Assembly: GCA_036843405.1 (NCBI GenBank)
Contig: DAITSJ010000013.1
Span: 1-64,000 of the forward strand
DNA from: DGNJ01 sp002388905
GTDB lineage: Bacteria; Pseudomonadota; Gammaproteobacteria; Pseudomonadales; Porticoccaceae
Length of the DNA stretch: 64,000 nt
Direction: 5' to 3'
Under the pieces are notes generated by a model. It saw only the letters and a program-made list of their open reading frames with translations. It was not told where the DNA came from and did not search any database. Positions 16,087 through 25,611 of the stretch are shown piece after piece. The position numbers and the translations under genes were made by a program. Positions within the stretch are counted from its first letter, which is position 1, and each line of letters opens with the position of its first letter.

Positions 16087-17946
16087 ATGAGCAAGGAAAA
16101 ACCGGGACTGATAAAACGTTTTTTCGCACTGATTGGCAAACTGTTCACGGCCCTGCGCTGGCTGATCAATGCCGTTTTCCTGCTCCTGATGATCACGGTC
16201 CTGGTCAGCCTGTTCGGCCCCGGACTCAAGCCCCTGCCCGACCAGGCGGCGCTGACCCTGGTGCCCAGCGGCACATTGGTGGAAGAGCGCAGCTATACGG
16301 ATCCCCTGACACAGTTGATGAGCCAGGGCTCGAAGCGGGACGCCGAAACGCCGATCCGGGACCTGATCGACGCTATCGACAGTGCCGCTTCGGACCCGCG
16401 TATCACCTCCCTGGTCCTGAAGCTCGATTACCTGGCCGGGGGCGGCATCGCCAAACTGCAGGAAATGGGCACGGCCCTGGCGCGGTTCCGGGAAAGCGGC
16501 AAACCCATTGTCGCCGTGAGCAGCAATTACACCCAGGAACAGTATTTCCTGGCCAGTTTCGCTGACGAAATCCACCTTGATCCCATGGGCGCGGTGATGC
16601 TCGTGGGTTACGGCTATTACGGTAACTATTTCAAGAATGCCGCCGACAAGCTCAAGGTCCGTTTCCATGTATTCAAGGCCGGCAAGTACAAGAGCGCCGT
16701 CGAACCCTTCACCCGCAGCGACATGTCCGAGGCGGCCCGGGAAAACACCCGGTCCTGGCTGACCGGCCTGTGGAGCGCCTACACGGGTGCGGTGGAAGAA
16801 CGTCGTTCCCTGCCGGCGGGTGCGGTGGACGACTATGTCAACAACCTGCCCTCACGCATGGCCGAGCATGGCGGCAACCTCTCCCGTGTCGCCCTGGAAG
16901 CGAATCTTGTCGACAGGATCAGCGACGGTCCCGCCGTGCGCCAGCGCCTTCAGGACCTGGCCGGCGAGGCCGACGACGATTATCGTCATGTGGATCACAA
17001 GGAATATCTCGCTCATGTCCGGCTGGGCGGAACGGGCGGAAAAGAGGGAACCCCGGAGGGCCGGATCGGCGTCATCGTCGCCAGCGGCACCATCCTCGAC
17101 GGCGAACAGCCCGCCGGCACCATCGGCGGCGAATCCCTGGCCCGGCTTCTCCGTCAGGCCCGCCAGGACGAGTCCCTGGACGCCCTGGTGCTGCGCATCG
17201 ACAGCCCCGGCGGCAGCGCCTTTGCCTCGGAAACCATTCGCGCCGAGTTGCTTGAGACCCGCGAAAAGCTGCCGGTGTTCGTGTCCATGGGTTCCCTGGC
17301 GGCATCCGGCGGCTACTGGATCGCCGCCAACGCCACGGAAATCTGGGCCATGCCCACCACATTGACCGGCTCCATCGGCGTCTTCGGCATCGTTCCCACT
17401 TTCGGCGAGACTCTGGAGAGCATGGGTATCGACAGCGACGGCGTGGGAACCACCGAACTGGCCGACATCTACCGGCTGGACCGACCCCTGTCGCCCCAGG
17501 GGCAGCGGATCATCCAGCTCACCATCGAGGATATTTACGGAAAGTTCCTGGCGCTGGTCGCCGAGGGCAGGGGTTCGACACCCGAGAAAATCGAAGAGAT
17601 TGCCGGAGGCCGGGTGTGGACCGGCAAACATGCCCTGGACGTGGGCCTGGTGGACCACCTGGGCTCGCTCAAGGACACAGTGGCGGCGGCCGCCGAAAAG
17701 GCCGGGGTGGCCCGGTGGCGGGTCAAATACATCACCCCGCCACTGACCTTCCAGGAGCGCCTTCTCAAGCAACTTTCCGGAGAAATGGGCCGTTTCTCCG
17801 GCGCCGGTACCAGCCTCGTCGAGGCCCTGCCCGCGCCCCTTGACCGCCGCGCCCGGGAACTGGCCCTGCTATTTCGGGAAATAAGCCGCCTCAACGATCC
17901 ACGGGGCGCCTACCTGCAATGTTTCGCCTGCCCCGAGGAATTGTAG
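16087..17946 (+). CDS. sppA: Signal peptide peptidase SppA, 67-kDa type
   Basis: A 619-aa inner-membrane protease with one N-terminal anchor (about 22-43) that digests cleaved signal peptides in the membrane. It has the tandem ClpP-like repeat of the long enterobacterial type. The catalytic dyad is K202 (GKYKSAVEPFTR) in the first half and S407 (GSLAASGGYWIA) in the second. DSPGGSAFASE (372-382) is the conserved glycine turn. Length matches E. coli SppA (618 aa). It stands alone and converges on hda. Confidence 0.96.
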   Translation: MSKEKPGLIKRFFALIGKLFTALRWLINAVFLLLMITVLVSLFGPGLKPLPDQAALTLVPSGTLVEERSYTDPLTQLMSQGSKRDAETPIRDLIDAIDSAASDPRITSLVLKLDYLAGGGIAKLQEMGTALARFRESGKPIVAVSSNYTQEQYFLASFADEIHLDPMGAVMLVGYGYYGNYFKNAADKLKVRFHVFKAGKYKSAVEPFTRSDMSEAARENTRSWLTGLWSAYTGAVEERRSLPAGAVDDYVNNLPSRMAEHGGNLSRVALEANLVDRISDGPAVRQRLQDLAGEADDDYRHVDHKEYLAHVRLGGTGGKEGTPEGRIGVIVASGTILDGEQPAGTIGGESLARLLRQARQDESLDALVLRIDSPGGSAFASETIRAELLETREKLPVFVSMGSLAASGGYWIAANATEIWAMPTTLTGSIGVFGIVPTFGETLESMGIDSDGVGTTELADIYRLDRPLSPQGQRIIQLTIEDIYGKFLALVAEGRGSTPEKIEEIAGGRVWTGKHALDVGLVDHLGSLKDTVAAAAEKAGVARWRVKYITPPLTFQERLLKQLSGEMGRFSGAGTSLVEALPAPLDRRARELALLFREISRLNDPRGAYLQCFACPEEL

Positions 17947-17977
17947 ATCGGTGGCAACCAAGACCTGCGGGGACCCG

Positions 17978-18670
17978 CTACCAGCCGAAAACCTGTTTAA
18001 CGAAAGGTATGGTCACCCGCCGCTTTTCCGCCAATGACGCCAGGTCCAGCCGCTCAAGGTAGGCCATCAGGTGATCCAGGTCCCGGCTGCCGCGGTTGAC
18101 GATAAAAAGACCAACCTCACGGGAAAGCTCGATGCCCAGCCGGGCTGCCCGGTGGCGCAGGATAGCGATTTTGTCCTCGTCGTCGTAGGTCGCCAGGTGA
18201 AAAACCAGTGCCGCCGAGAGCCTGGATTTCAGGTCGGGCAGGGCCAGGGGCAGTTCCCGGGGTGGACCGTCGGCGCCAATCACCAGCCTATTACCCTGAT
18301 CCTGTATCCGGTTGTAGAAACCGAACAGCGCTTCCTCCCACCCGGGCCGGCCGGCCACCGCCTCCACGCCGGCCAGGCACACCAGGTCCTGGTACTCCAT
18401 ATCGTCGAGAACCTGATCGGGCGGATAGTCGATCATATCGCCCAGGGAAAAGTACTGGGCACCGCCACCCTCTTCCCGGACCCGGTGACAGGCGGCCTGA
18501 AGAAGATGGCTTCGGCCGCTGCCTTTGCTCCCCCAGAGGTAGACCAGGGGTTCACCGGTACCGCCCAGGGCCGCCTTGGCACGCGCCCTGATAGTGTCAT
18601 CCGGCGCAAGGAAATTGGCGAAGGTGGCCTCGTCGCGCAGGCGCAGGCCCAGACTCAACTGCCCGGTCAC
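17978..18670 (-). CDS. hda: DnaA regulatory inactivator Hda
   Basis: A 230-aa AAA+ protein that, with the DNA-loaded clamp, stimulates ATP hydrolysis by DnaA to prevent re-initiation. The start TGQLSLGLRLRDEATFANF fits the clamp-binding QL(S/P)LGL motif. The P-loop-like segment is LWGSKGSGRSHLL. Sensor and arginine-finger regions follow (LPDLKSRLSAALVF, RGSRDLDHLMAYLERLD). A GTG start that overlaps the DUF2066 stop (GTGA) was preferred over an ATG 21 nt upstream, because it places the clamp motif at the N terminus. Confidence 0.93.
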   Translation of the reverse strand: MTGQLSLGLRLRDEATFANFLAPDDTIRARAKAALGGTGEPLVYLWGSKGSGRSHLLQAACHRVREEGGGAQYFSLGDMIDYPPDQVLDDMEYQDLVCLAGVEAVAGRPGWEEALFGFYNRIQDQGNRLVIGADGPPRELPLALPDLKSRLSAALVFHLATYDDEDKIAILRHRAARLGIELSREVGLFIVNRGSRDLDHLMAYLERLDLASLAEKRRVTIPFVKQVFGW

Positions 18671-19737
18671 TGTTCTTTGCCGGCAAGCCATTTAAGCCGT
18701 TGCAACGGGGATTCGGGGCCGGCGCCGGCAAGCACCACCAGTCGATCGTCGGCGGCCAGGTTATCGAGTAACAGTTCGCGCTCGCCCTCGACGGTGACGA
18801 TGAGCCGGACATTCCCCCCGGAAACCCGCTCCACCTGGACATCCTGCACCATGGTCAACCCGGCCACGAACGACATCAGGCCGTCGAAATCCCGGTAACT
18901 GGCGATGCCGTCGATGGACAATGTCAGGGTATCGGCAGTGGCCCGGGGGCGATAGGCGAGTGTCGCCGCCAGGGCATCCACCGCTCCATCGACGCTCCGG
19001 GCCAGCAGGCCATCGAGCGAGGCGCCGGTGGCACCCTCCAGCTCGGTCCTGCTGTCATGACCGAGCAACCAGGCGCCGCGCCATTGCCCGCTGGAGGTCC
19101 GGTAATAGCGAATCACCAGCCAGGCATCGCTCCGGTACCGGCCGGCCGCCGCAGTGATGGCTTCCGTCTCGAAGCGCCAGGCCTGGTCCGGGGACAATAG
19201 CAGGCTGTCTTCCAGATCCAGGAGAGGCAATCGATAGGGTGCGGCGCGGCGCTCGAAATGCCGTTCAAGCAACTCGTAAACATCGGCGCCGGTTTCATGG
19301 TCGGCAAATGTCCGATCGCCGTCTCCGGTTTCATGAACCAGCCAGACCAGCAGCCGGGGCCGGCTGGCCGGCCAGATAGGCAATTGGTTGCGGCGCAGGA
19401 AACGGTCGATCTCGGCCCGGGCATAACGCGCTGTTACCGCCGGCGCTCCCTTCTCGTCCTTGCCGGCAGGCAGCTCGGTATACCCGAACTCCACCACATA
19501 GGACGCGGCGCCGGCTAGCAGGGGCGCCACGGCGGGATAATCGACGATGGCACTGTCGCCGGTTTTTTTGATCAGCACCTGCCCCAGCCCCCGGCGCAGG
19601 GCCCGGTCGCGCTCGGCATCGCCAAAATCGGCCACCGGCACCGTGGCGCTGTAGAGATCGTCCACCTGGACCGCAAAGGCGTGTTCGATCAACAGCAGAA
19701 CAAGCAGGAGCCCGAGGCTCTGGAAGCGTTTTTTCAT
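18667..19737 (-). CDS. DUF2066 exported protein
   Basis: A 356-aa protein with a signal peptide (about 1-23, LLLIEHAFA). The mature part begins VQVDDLYSATVPV and contains RALRRGLGQVLIKKTGD, typical of DUF2066. Function unknown; it is almost always found between purM and hda in gammaproteobacteria, as here. An extended -10-like TGATACAAT lies directly upstream of the ATG on the minus strand, suggesting a very short leader. Confidence 0.88.
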   Translation of the reverse strand: MKKRFQSLGLLLVLLLIEHAFAVQVDDLYSATVPVADFGDAERDRALRRGLGQVLIKKTGDSAIVDYPAVAPLLAGAASYVVEFGYTELPAGKDEKGAPAVTARYARAEIDRFLRRNQLPIWPASRPRLLVWLVHETGDGDRTFADHETGADVYELLERHFERRAAPYRLPLLDLEDSLLLSPDQAWRFETEAITAAAGRYRSDAWLVIRYYRTSSGQWRGAWLLGHDSRTELEGATGASLDGLLARSVDGAVDALAATLAYRPRATADTLTLSIDGIASYRDFDGLMSFVAGLTMVQDVQVERVSGGNVRLIVTVEGERELLLDNLAADDRLVVLAGAGPESPLQRLKWLAGKEQ

Positions 19738-19875
19738 GGCGGCAGATTGTATCAGTTGTCGGCGCTTTCACCACCCGTTTCGAGGGCAAGTAAATGCGCG
19801 CCAAAGTTCCGCCTCGCCGGGCTGGCATTCTGGAGTCGGGAAGATAAAATAGCGTCTTTGCAACGGAAGTTCAGA

Positions 19876-20922
19876 ATGAATCGAGATACCCCCCCGTCGC
19901 TGCGCTACAAGGATGCGGGTGTCGATATCGACGCCGGCAACGCCCTGGTGGAGCGCATAAAGACCGTCACCAAAAAAACCCGCCGGCCAGAGGTGATGTC
20001 CGGCCTGGGCGGTTTCGGCGCCCTGTGCAAGCTGCCCTCGGGATACAAGAACCCGGTTCTGGTGAGCGGCACCGACGGTGTCGGCACCAAGCTGCGCCTG
20101 GCCATGGCGCTGGGCAAGCACGACACCATCGGCATCGACCTGGTGGCCATGTGTGTCAACGACCTGGTGGTGTGCGGCGCCGAGCCCCTGTTCTTCCTGG
20201 ATTACTATGCCACCGGCAAACTCAATGTCGACACCGCTGCCGACGTGGTCACCGGCATCGCCGAGGGCTGCCAACGGGCGGGCTGCGCCCTGGTGGGCGG
20301 CGAGACGGCCGAAATGCCGGGCATGTACCAGGGGGAGGACTACGACCTGGCCGGCTTTTGCGTCGGTGTCGTCGAGGAAACGGAGATCATCGATGGCAAA
20401 GCCGTTCATGTGGGCGATGTCCTTATCGGCCTCGACTCCAGCGGCCCCCACTCCAATGGCTACTCCCTGGTCCGCAAGATTCTCGAAGTGTCGGGCAGCG
20501 ATCCCCTCGCGGTCACTGTCGGCGAACAAAGCCTGGCGGAAGCCCTGCTCGCCCCCACCCGTATCTACGTCAAACCCCTGCTGGACCTGATCCGGGAATG
20601 CCCCGTACACGCCATCGCCCATATCACCGGCGGCGGTTTGCTGGAAAATATCCCTCGCGTATTGCCTTCGGGCACTCGCGCCATCCTCGATAAAAGTGCC
20701 TGGCGCCAGCCGCCGGTTTTCGACTGGCTCCAGGAAGCCGGCAATATCGAGCAAACCGAGATGTACCGCACCTTCAACTGCGGCATCGGCATGGTGGTGT
20801 GCATCCCTGCCGCCGAGGCGGACAACGCCCTCGCCATTCTCCGCCAGGTCGGCGAGCGTGCCGCGATAATCGGCCGCATCGAGAAAGGCGGCAAAGGAGA
20901 ACCGGGCGTTGTCATCAACTGA
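19876..20922 (+). CDS. purM: Phosphoribosylformylglycinamidine cyclo-ligase PurM
   Basis: A 348-aa AIR synthetase, the fifth step of purine biosynthesis (FGAM + ATP to AIR). Characteristic segments are SLRYKDAGVDIDAGN at the start, VSGTDGVGTKLRLA for ATP/Mg binding, GGETAEMPGMY and HITGGGLLENIPRVLP. The ATG at 19876 gives the standard N terminus; in-frame sequence further upstream is outside the family. A -10-like TAAAAT lies at about 19855. It overlaps purN by 14 nt. Confidence 0.97.
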   Translation: MNRDTPPSLRYKDAGVDIDAGNALVERIKTVTKKTRRPEVMSGLGGFGALCKLPSGYKNPVLVSGTDGVGTKLRLAMALGKHDTIGIDLVAMCVNDLVVCGAEPLFFLDYYATGKLNVDTAADVVTGIAEGCQRAGCALVGGETAEMPGMYQGEDYDLAGFCVGVVEETEIIDGKAVHVGDVLIGLDSSGPHSNGYSLVRKILEVSGSDPLAVTVGEQSLAEALLAPTRIYVKPLLDLIRECPVHAIAHITGGGLLENIPRVLPSGTRAILDKSAWRQPPVFDWLQEAGNIEQTEMYRTFNCGIGMVVCIPAAEADNALAILRQVGERAAIIGRIEKGGKGEPGVVIN

Positions 20923-21580
20923 TCGCGGGGCAGGCCCGAAGCGCCTGGTGGTACTGATTTCGGGCAGCGGCACCAACCTGCAAACCCTGATCGACGCCAC
21001 CCGCCAGGGCAGCATCAATGGTCGCATCGTCGCGGTAATCAGCAACAAACCCGGCGTGCGCGGCCTGGAAAGGGCGCAATCGGCGGACATCCCGGCACTG
21101 ACCGTCGATCACCGGGATTTCCAGCGCCGGGAAGACTTTGACGCGGCTCTGGCTGAACAGATTGAATCCCACCGGGCCGACCTGGTGATACTTGCCGGTT
21201 TCATGCGCATCCTGACGCCCGGCTTCGTTAACCGCTTCGCCGGGCGCATGATGAACATACACCCCTCCCTGCTACCCCGGTACCCGGGTCTGGACACTCA
21301 CCGACGGGCCATCGATGCCGGCGATCGAGAGGCCGGCGCCACGGTTCATTTCGTCACCGAGGAACTGGACGGGGGTCCGGCCATTGTCCAGGCCAGGGTT
21401 CCCATCCACCCCGACGACACCCCGGCGACACTGGCGGCACGGGTCCTGGAAAAGGAACACCTTATCTACCCCTATGCCGTCAAGCTTTTCTGCGAGGGGC
21501 GCCTGGGACTCACTGGACAGGGCGCGACCCTGGACGGAACTCTCCTGCCCAGAACCGGCCTGGCGTACCTCGACCCCTGA
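20909..21580 (+). CDS. purN: Phosphoribosylglycinamide formyltransferase PurN
   Basis: A 223-aa GAR transformylase (third purine step, uses 10-formyl-THF). It shows VLISGSGTNLQTLID for GAR phosphate binding and the catalytic Asn/His/Asp set in MMNIHPSLLPRYPG and HFVTEELDGGP. The start is a TTG inside the end of purM, supported by AGGAG 9 nt upstream; no ATG/GTG gives a full N terminus. Coupled to purM. Confidence 0.96.
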   Translation: MSSTDRGAGPKRLVVLISGSGTNLQTLIDATRQGSINGRIVAVISNKPGVRGLERAQSADIPALTVDHRDFQRREDFDAALAEQIESHRADLVILAGFMRILTPGFVNRFAGRMMNIHPSLLPRYPGLDTHRRAIDAGDREAGATVHFVTEELDGGPAIVQARVPIHPDDTPATLAARVLEKEHLIYPYAVKLFCEGRLGLTGQGATLDGTLLPRTGLAYLDP

Positions 21581-21633
21581 ATTTTCGCGCAAGGCCCGGC
21601 GCTATTGTGCTATGTTTGCCAAGTGGAGGTACC

Positions 21634-22329
21634 ATGCGCCCGATACTTCATTGCCTTCTGCTCACCCCCCTGCTGCTTTTTCTTGCACCGGCGGCCGCCC
21701 TGACGCCCCACGAGGCAGTCTATGCCGCGAGCTATAACGGCCTGCCCATCACCGCGAAAAAAACCCTTGCGCGCTCCGACGACGGTTATCGCCTGAGCCT
21801 GGTGGCAAAAAACCTCCTGGGCCGGATCGCCGAGACCGAGGCATTCCACCTGGATGACAGCGGCACTATTCACCCCGACAGCTATCATTACGAACGTTCC
21901 ATTTTCGGCCGTGGGCGGGAGGAAATCATGACTGTCGAGCCCGGCCGCAGTGAAGCCATCTACCTGCGCAAGGGCGAGCGCCACGTTATCGAGATGGAGG
22001 ATAGCTACCTGGGCCCTCTGAGCTACCAGCTGGCCATGCGCCGGGACCTGATCGAAAACAACCCCGAACTCTGCTACCAGGTCATTTACCGGGGCCGTGT
22101 GAAGGAATACCGGTTCCGGCGCCTGGGTGAGGAAAAGCTGAAGACCCGTGCCGGAACCTTCGACACCATCAAGCTCGAGCGCGTCCGGGACGACGACCAG
22201 CGGGAGACCCTGCTATGGGTGGCGCCGTCCCTGGATTACCTGCCCGTCAGGCTCTGGCAGCGGGAGGAAGACGGCGAGAGCTATGAAATGGAGCTGAAAG
22301 CGTCTAATCTGATAGACAAGAATCAATAA
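21634..22329 (+). CDS. DUF3108 exported protein
   Basis: A 231-aa protein with a signal peptide (about 1-22, LLLFLAPAAA) and a beta-rich mature part beginning LTPHEAVYAASYNGLPIT. KTRAGTFDTIKLERVR and WVAPSLDYLPVRLWQRE are DUF3108 features. It is predicted periplasmic or outer-membrane associated, function unknown. It regularly follows purMN. GGAGG lies 4 nt before the ATG. Confidence 0.87.
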   Translation: MRPILHCLLLTPLLLFLAPAAALTPHEAVYAASYNGLPITAKKTLARSDDGYRLSLVAKNLLGRIAETEAFHLDDSGTIHPDSYHYERSIFGRGREEIMTVEPGRSEAIYLRKGERHVIEMEDSYLGPLSYQLAMRRDLIENNPELCYQVIYRGRVKEYRFRRLGEEKLKTRAGTFDTIKLERVRDDDQRETLLWVAPSLDYLPVRLWQREEDGESYEMELKASNLIDKNQ

Positions 22330-22361
22330 GGGCTTGTTAACAGTCCCAAAGGAGAAGCCAC

Positions 22362-22604
22362 ATGGTTGAGCCTGTTATCGCGGATACCAAACCGCGGATG
22401 GTCGACGTCACGGCGGGCAGGACCTATTACTGGTGCGCCTGCGGACTCAGCGAAAACCAGCCTTTTTGTGACGGCTCCCACGCCAGCACGGACATCACGC
22501 CTATGGCCTGGACCGCGCAAAAATCCGGCAATGTGGCATTCTGCGCCTGCAAACAGACCGCCACCGCACCGCTTTGTAACGGCCAACACAAAAACCTGGG
22601 GTAA
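22362..22604 (+). CDS. Double CDGSH iron-sulfur protein
   Basis: An 80-aa protein with two CDGSH-type [2Fe-2S] sites. The first has C25, C27, C36 and H40 (CACGLSENQPFCDGSH). The second has C61, C63, C72 and H76 (CACKQTATAPLCNGQH). Each cluster is bound by three Cys and one His. The second site lacks the exact CDGSH string (CNGQH) but keeps all ligands. Role probably redox or Fe-S transfer. It sits 3 nt ahead of the DUF3014 gene. Confidence 0.93.
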   Translation: MVEPVIADTKPRMVDVTAGRTYYWCACGLSENQPFCDGSHASTDITPMAWTAQKSGNVAFCACKQTATAPLCNGQHKNLG

Positions 22605-22607
22605 ATC

Positions 22608-23459
22608 ATGACGGAAGTTGACAATAACCGCCGCCAGCGCGGCAATAGCAGACTGCCTCTCGTGATCGGGGTCGCCGTGATCATCGTGATCGCCGGCATC
22701 TGGTATTTCGGTAGCCGGGACGGCGAGGCGCCACCGGAGACCGCGAAGGTGACCGCACCCGAGCCAAAACCGGCCGCCGAGGAACCGCCGCCGGAACCGG
22801 CGCCGGATATACCGCGCCCCGAACCTGCGCCGGCACCGGAACCCGAACCGGAACCCCTGCCGCCACTGCCGGAAAGCGACCCCGCGGTCCGTCAGGAACT
22901 GCGGCCTTTGAGCGAGTCCGACCGCTACGAACAGTGGCTGGAGACCGAGAACCTCATCCAGAAAACCGTGACGGTAGCCGAGGGCATGTCCCGGGGTGTG
23001 CTGCTGCGCAAGGTGATCCCGATGTCGGCACCGGAACAACCGTTCCAGGTCAGCAAAGAAGACGGCACAATGGTGATCGCGGAATCCAGCTACGACCGCT
23101 ATGATCCGCTGGTGGAAACGCTGGTCAGTATTGAGCCACGTCCGCTGGCCAATGCCTTCCACAAGTTCCGCCCGCTCCTGGAAGAGGCCTACGGCGAACT
23201 GGGCCGTCCCGAGGAGGACATGGACAACACCCTGATCCGGGCCATCGACCGGGTGCTGGCCACGCCGGAAGTGGAAGAACCCATTGAACTGGTCCGGGAA
23301 TCCGTTTACTACCAGTTTGCCGATCCCAGGCTGGAATCCCTGCCGCCGATACAGAAACAGATGCTGCGCCTGGGTCCGGAAAACCGGGAGAAGATCAAGC
23401 GTTACCTGCGGGAGGTTCGCGCCGCCCTGGTCGCCCAGGAAGCCGACGCCGGCGAGTGA
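22608..23459 (+). CDS. DUF3014 membrane-anchored protein
   Basis: A 283-aa protein with a short cytoplasmic N terminus, one transmembrane helix (about 17-34), a Pro/Glu/Ala-rich linker (about 40-88) that could span the periplasm, and a conserved C-terminal domain starting SDPAVRQELRPLSESD and containing SSYDRYDPLVETL and RPLLEEAYGELG. This fits DUF3014, function unknown. It is separated by only 3 nt from the CDGSH gene. Confidence 0.86.
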   Translation: MTEVDNNRRQRGNSRLPLVIGVAVIIVIAGIWYFGSRDGEAPPETAKVTAPEPKPAAEEPPPEPAPDIPRPEPAPAPEPEPEPLPPLPESDPAVRQELRPLSESDRYEQWLETENLIQKTVTVAEGMSRGVLLRKVIPMSAPEQPFQVSKEDGTMVIAESSYDRYDPLVETLVSIEPRPLANAFHKFRPLLEEAYGELGRPEEDMDNTLIRAIDRVLATPEVEEPIELVRESVYYQFADPRLESLPPIQKQMLRLGPENREKIKRYLREVRAALVAQEADAGE

Positions 23460-23525
23460 CGGGAAACGCCCGGCGGTGCACCAGGCGCGCACCGCCGGGT
23501 TTGATAACGACATACGATAACGATA

Positions 23526-24509
23526 ATGGCCCGACAACCCCTTTTTCTGGCAATCCTCTTAAGCCTCGCCGCCTGCACCGCGACGGCACAGCCCGACGTC
23601 GACGGGGATCCGACGTCAGAGAGTCCATCCACCGGCGACGAAGCCGAAGCGCGCTGGCTGGACACCGGCCGCGAATACGTTATCGAGCGGGCGGACAACC
23701 TGGCCGCCTGGATGGACAATTTCTTTGGCGACGCCGAGCGCGAGGGAGAGGCCCCCTATTCCACCCTTCGCCTGCGGCTCGAGCAGGATTGGGACCAGGA
23801 AGACGGTCATGATGACGACCTCAAATTGCGGGGCAAACTCTACCTGCCAAAGTTCAACGAGCGCCTCAGCCTGCTGTTTTCCGATGACGACGATAAAACC
23901 GGCAACGAGGAACTGCTGATTGACGAGCGCCGCAACCCGGACGACGTGGCCCTTCAATACACGGCCCGGGACAAGAAACACTATCGTCTGGATTTCAAGG
24001 TGGGCCTGCGATCCTCCCTGGCCCTTAAAGCCTCCATGCGCTACCGCTACGAATACCCTTTCACCGATACCTGGCTGGGCCGGGCCAGCGAGGAAGTGTT
24101 CTACTATGGCGACGACGGCTTCGGCTCCCGCACCCGTATTGAGCTGGACAAAATCCTCGATGACCGACGTGTCGTCCAGTGGCGCAACCAGGCCGACTGG
24201 GAAGAGGAAGAACCCGGCGTCGAATGGGACACCAGCCTCGCCCTTTACCGTCGTCTCGATGACAACAGAGCCATCAGCTACTACACCGCCGTTTCCGGCG
24301 AGACGCGACCCGATCCCTTTACCGCAAGTTATAGCCTGGGCGTGCGCTACCGCCAGAACTTCCTGCGTCCCTGGCTGTTTCTCGATGTGCAGCCCTATTA
24401 CAGTTGGCGTAAAAATGACGCCGAGGACAACCGCTACGGATCCGCGGGCCTGAGGTTAAGGCTCGAAGCCGTGTTCGAGAAGGATTTCAGCAGGAAAAAG
24501 AAAAATTAG
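23526..24509 (+). CDS. Exported beta-rich protein of unknown family
   Basis: A 327-aa protein with an N-terminal signal sequence that could be a lipoprotein signal (LLSLAACTA, C18). An acidic linker (about 22-60) leads into many alternating beta strands with aromatic girdles (TLRLRLEQDWDQ, HYRLDFKVGLRSSLALKASM, YSLGVRYRQNFLRPWLFLDV, GSAGLRLRLEAVF). That pattern suggests a small outer-membrane barrel. The C terminus is basic (SRKKKN) rather than the usual aromatic residue. I do not recognise the family. It precedes SirB2 by 3 nt. Confidence 0.7.
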   Translation: MARQPLFLAILLSLAACTATAQPDVDGDPTSESPSTGDEAEARWLDTGREYVIERADNLAAWMDNFFGDAEREGEAPYSTLRLRLEQDWDQEDGHDDDLKLRGKLYLPKFNERLSLLFSDDDDKTGNEELLIDERRNPDDVALQYTARDKKHYRLDFKVGLRSSLALKASMRYRYEYPFTDTWLGRASEEVFYYGDDGFGSRTRIELDKILDDRRVVQWRNQADWEEEEPGVEWDTSLALYRRLDDNRAISYYTAVSGETRPDPFTASYSLGVRYRQNFLRPWLFLDVQPYYSWRKNDAEDNRYGSAGLRLRLEAVFEKDFSRKKKN

Positions 24510-24512
24510 ACC

Positions 24513-24890
24513 GTGTTCTACCTGGAGATCAAGTACGCCCATATGGCCTTTGCCGTGGTCAGCATTGCCCTGCTGGCGGTGCGATTTAGCTGGTCGCTGA
24601 CCGCTCCGGAAAGACTCAGGGCAACGTGGGTGCGGATCCTGCCCCATGCCAACGACACCCTTCTCCTGGCCTGCGCCATCTATCTGATGACCGCGACCCG
24701 TCAGTATCCCTTTGTGCAGGGATGGCTCACGGCCAAGTTTTTCGCCCTGCTTGTCTATATCGCCCTGGGCAATATCGCCCTCAAGCGGGCCCGAACCCCC
24801 GCCCGCAAGGTGACCGCGGCGATTATGGCCGGCGGCATTTTTGCCTATATCGTCGTCGTGGCGTTCACCAAACGGGCCCTGCCCCTCTGA
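24513..24890 (+). CDS. SirB2 family membrane protein
   Basis: A 125-aa four-helix inner-membrane protein. The start FYLEIKYAHMAFAVVSIALL with the conserved His, and LPHANDTLLLACAIYLM plus FVQGWLTAKFFALLVYIALG, match SirB2 (invasion regulator-like; real function unknown). The start is GTG, 3 nt after the preceding gene. Confidence 0.88.
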   Translation: MFYLEIKYAHMAFAVVSIALLAVRFSWSLTAPERLRATWVRILPHANDTLLLACAIYLMTATRQYPFVQGWLTAKFFALLVYIALGNIALKRARTPARKVTAAIMAGGIFAYIVVVAFTKRALPL

Positions 24891-24926
24891 GCGGGAAGGA
24901 TATCCGGTCGAGGCCCGGGCCCGCCC

Positions 24927-25499
24927 TCAGGCTTTGGGCAATGTGACGCCCCGCTGCCCCTGGTACTTGCCGCCGCGATCCTTGTAGGAAGTCTCGCAGA
25001 TTTCGTCGGACTCGAAAAAGAGCATCTGGGCCACGCCCTCGTTGGCGTAGATCTTTGCCGGCAGGTTGGTGGTATTGGAAAACTCCAGGGTCACATGACC
25101 CTCCCACTCCGGCTCCAGGGGCGTGACATTGACGATAATGCCACAGCGGGCATAGGTGGACTTGCCCAGGCAGATGGTAAGCACGCTGCGGGGAATGCGG
25201 AAATACTCCACGGTGTGGGCCAGGGCGAATGAGTTGGGCGGAATGATGCAGTAGTCACCCTGGACGTCGACAAATGCGTCGTTGTCGAAGTGCTTGGGAT
25301 CCACCGTCTTCGAGTGAATATTGGTGAAGATCTTGAAGTGGTCGGAACAGCGCACGTCGTAGCCGTAGCTGGAGACACCGTAGGAGATCACCTTCTGGCC
25401 ATCGGGATCCGGCTGCCGGACCTGGGTGGCCTGGAAGGGTTCGATCATGCCGTTTTCCATCGCCATGCGGCGGATCCATTTATCGGATTTGATGGTCAT
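24927..25499 (-). CDS. dcd: dCTP deaminase
   Basis: A 190-aa trimeric dCTP deaminase that makes dUTP for thymidylate synthesis. It begins IKSDKWIRRMA and contains the family motif CLGKSTYARCGIIVNVTPLEPEW, with the catalytic Glu following Pro. Substrate-loop residues lie in YGVSSYGYDVR. The monofunctional dCTP deaminase is favoured over the archaeal bifunctional form by length and by the C-terminal GKYQGQRGVTLPK. It is followed by about 110 nt to apbC on the same strand. Confidence 0.96.
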   Translation of the reverse strand: MTIKSDKWIRRMAMENGMIEPFQATQVRQPDPDGQKVISYGVSSYGYDVRCSDHFKIFTNIHSKTVDPKHFDNDAFVDVQGDYCIIPPNSFALAHTVEYFRIPRSVLTICLGKSTYARCGIIVNVTPLEPEWEGHVTLEFSNTTNLPAKIYANEGVAQMLFFESDEICETSYKDRGGKYQGQRGVTLPKA

Positions 25500-25611
25500 G
25501 GGGCTTGTTGTCCTGTACTGGCGTCAAGGGGCTGCGGGAAAGGCGCAATCATACGGATTCTCCCTGCATTTTGCACCACAACCGGCCTGCGTCTTTTATC
25601 GCCCTGTTGTG

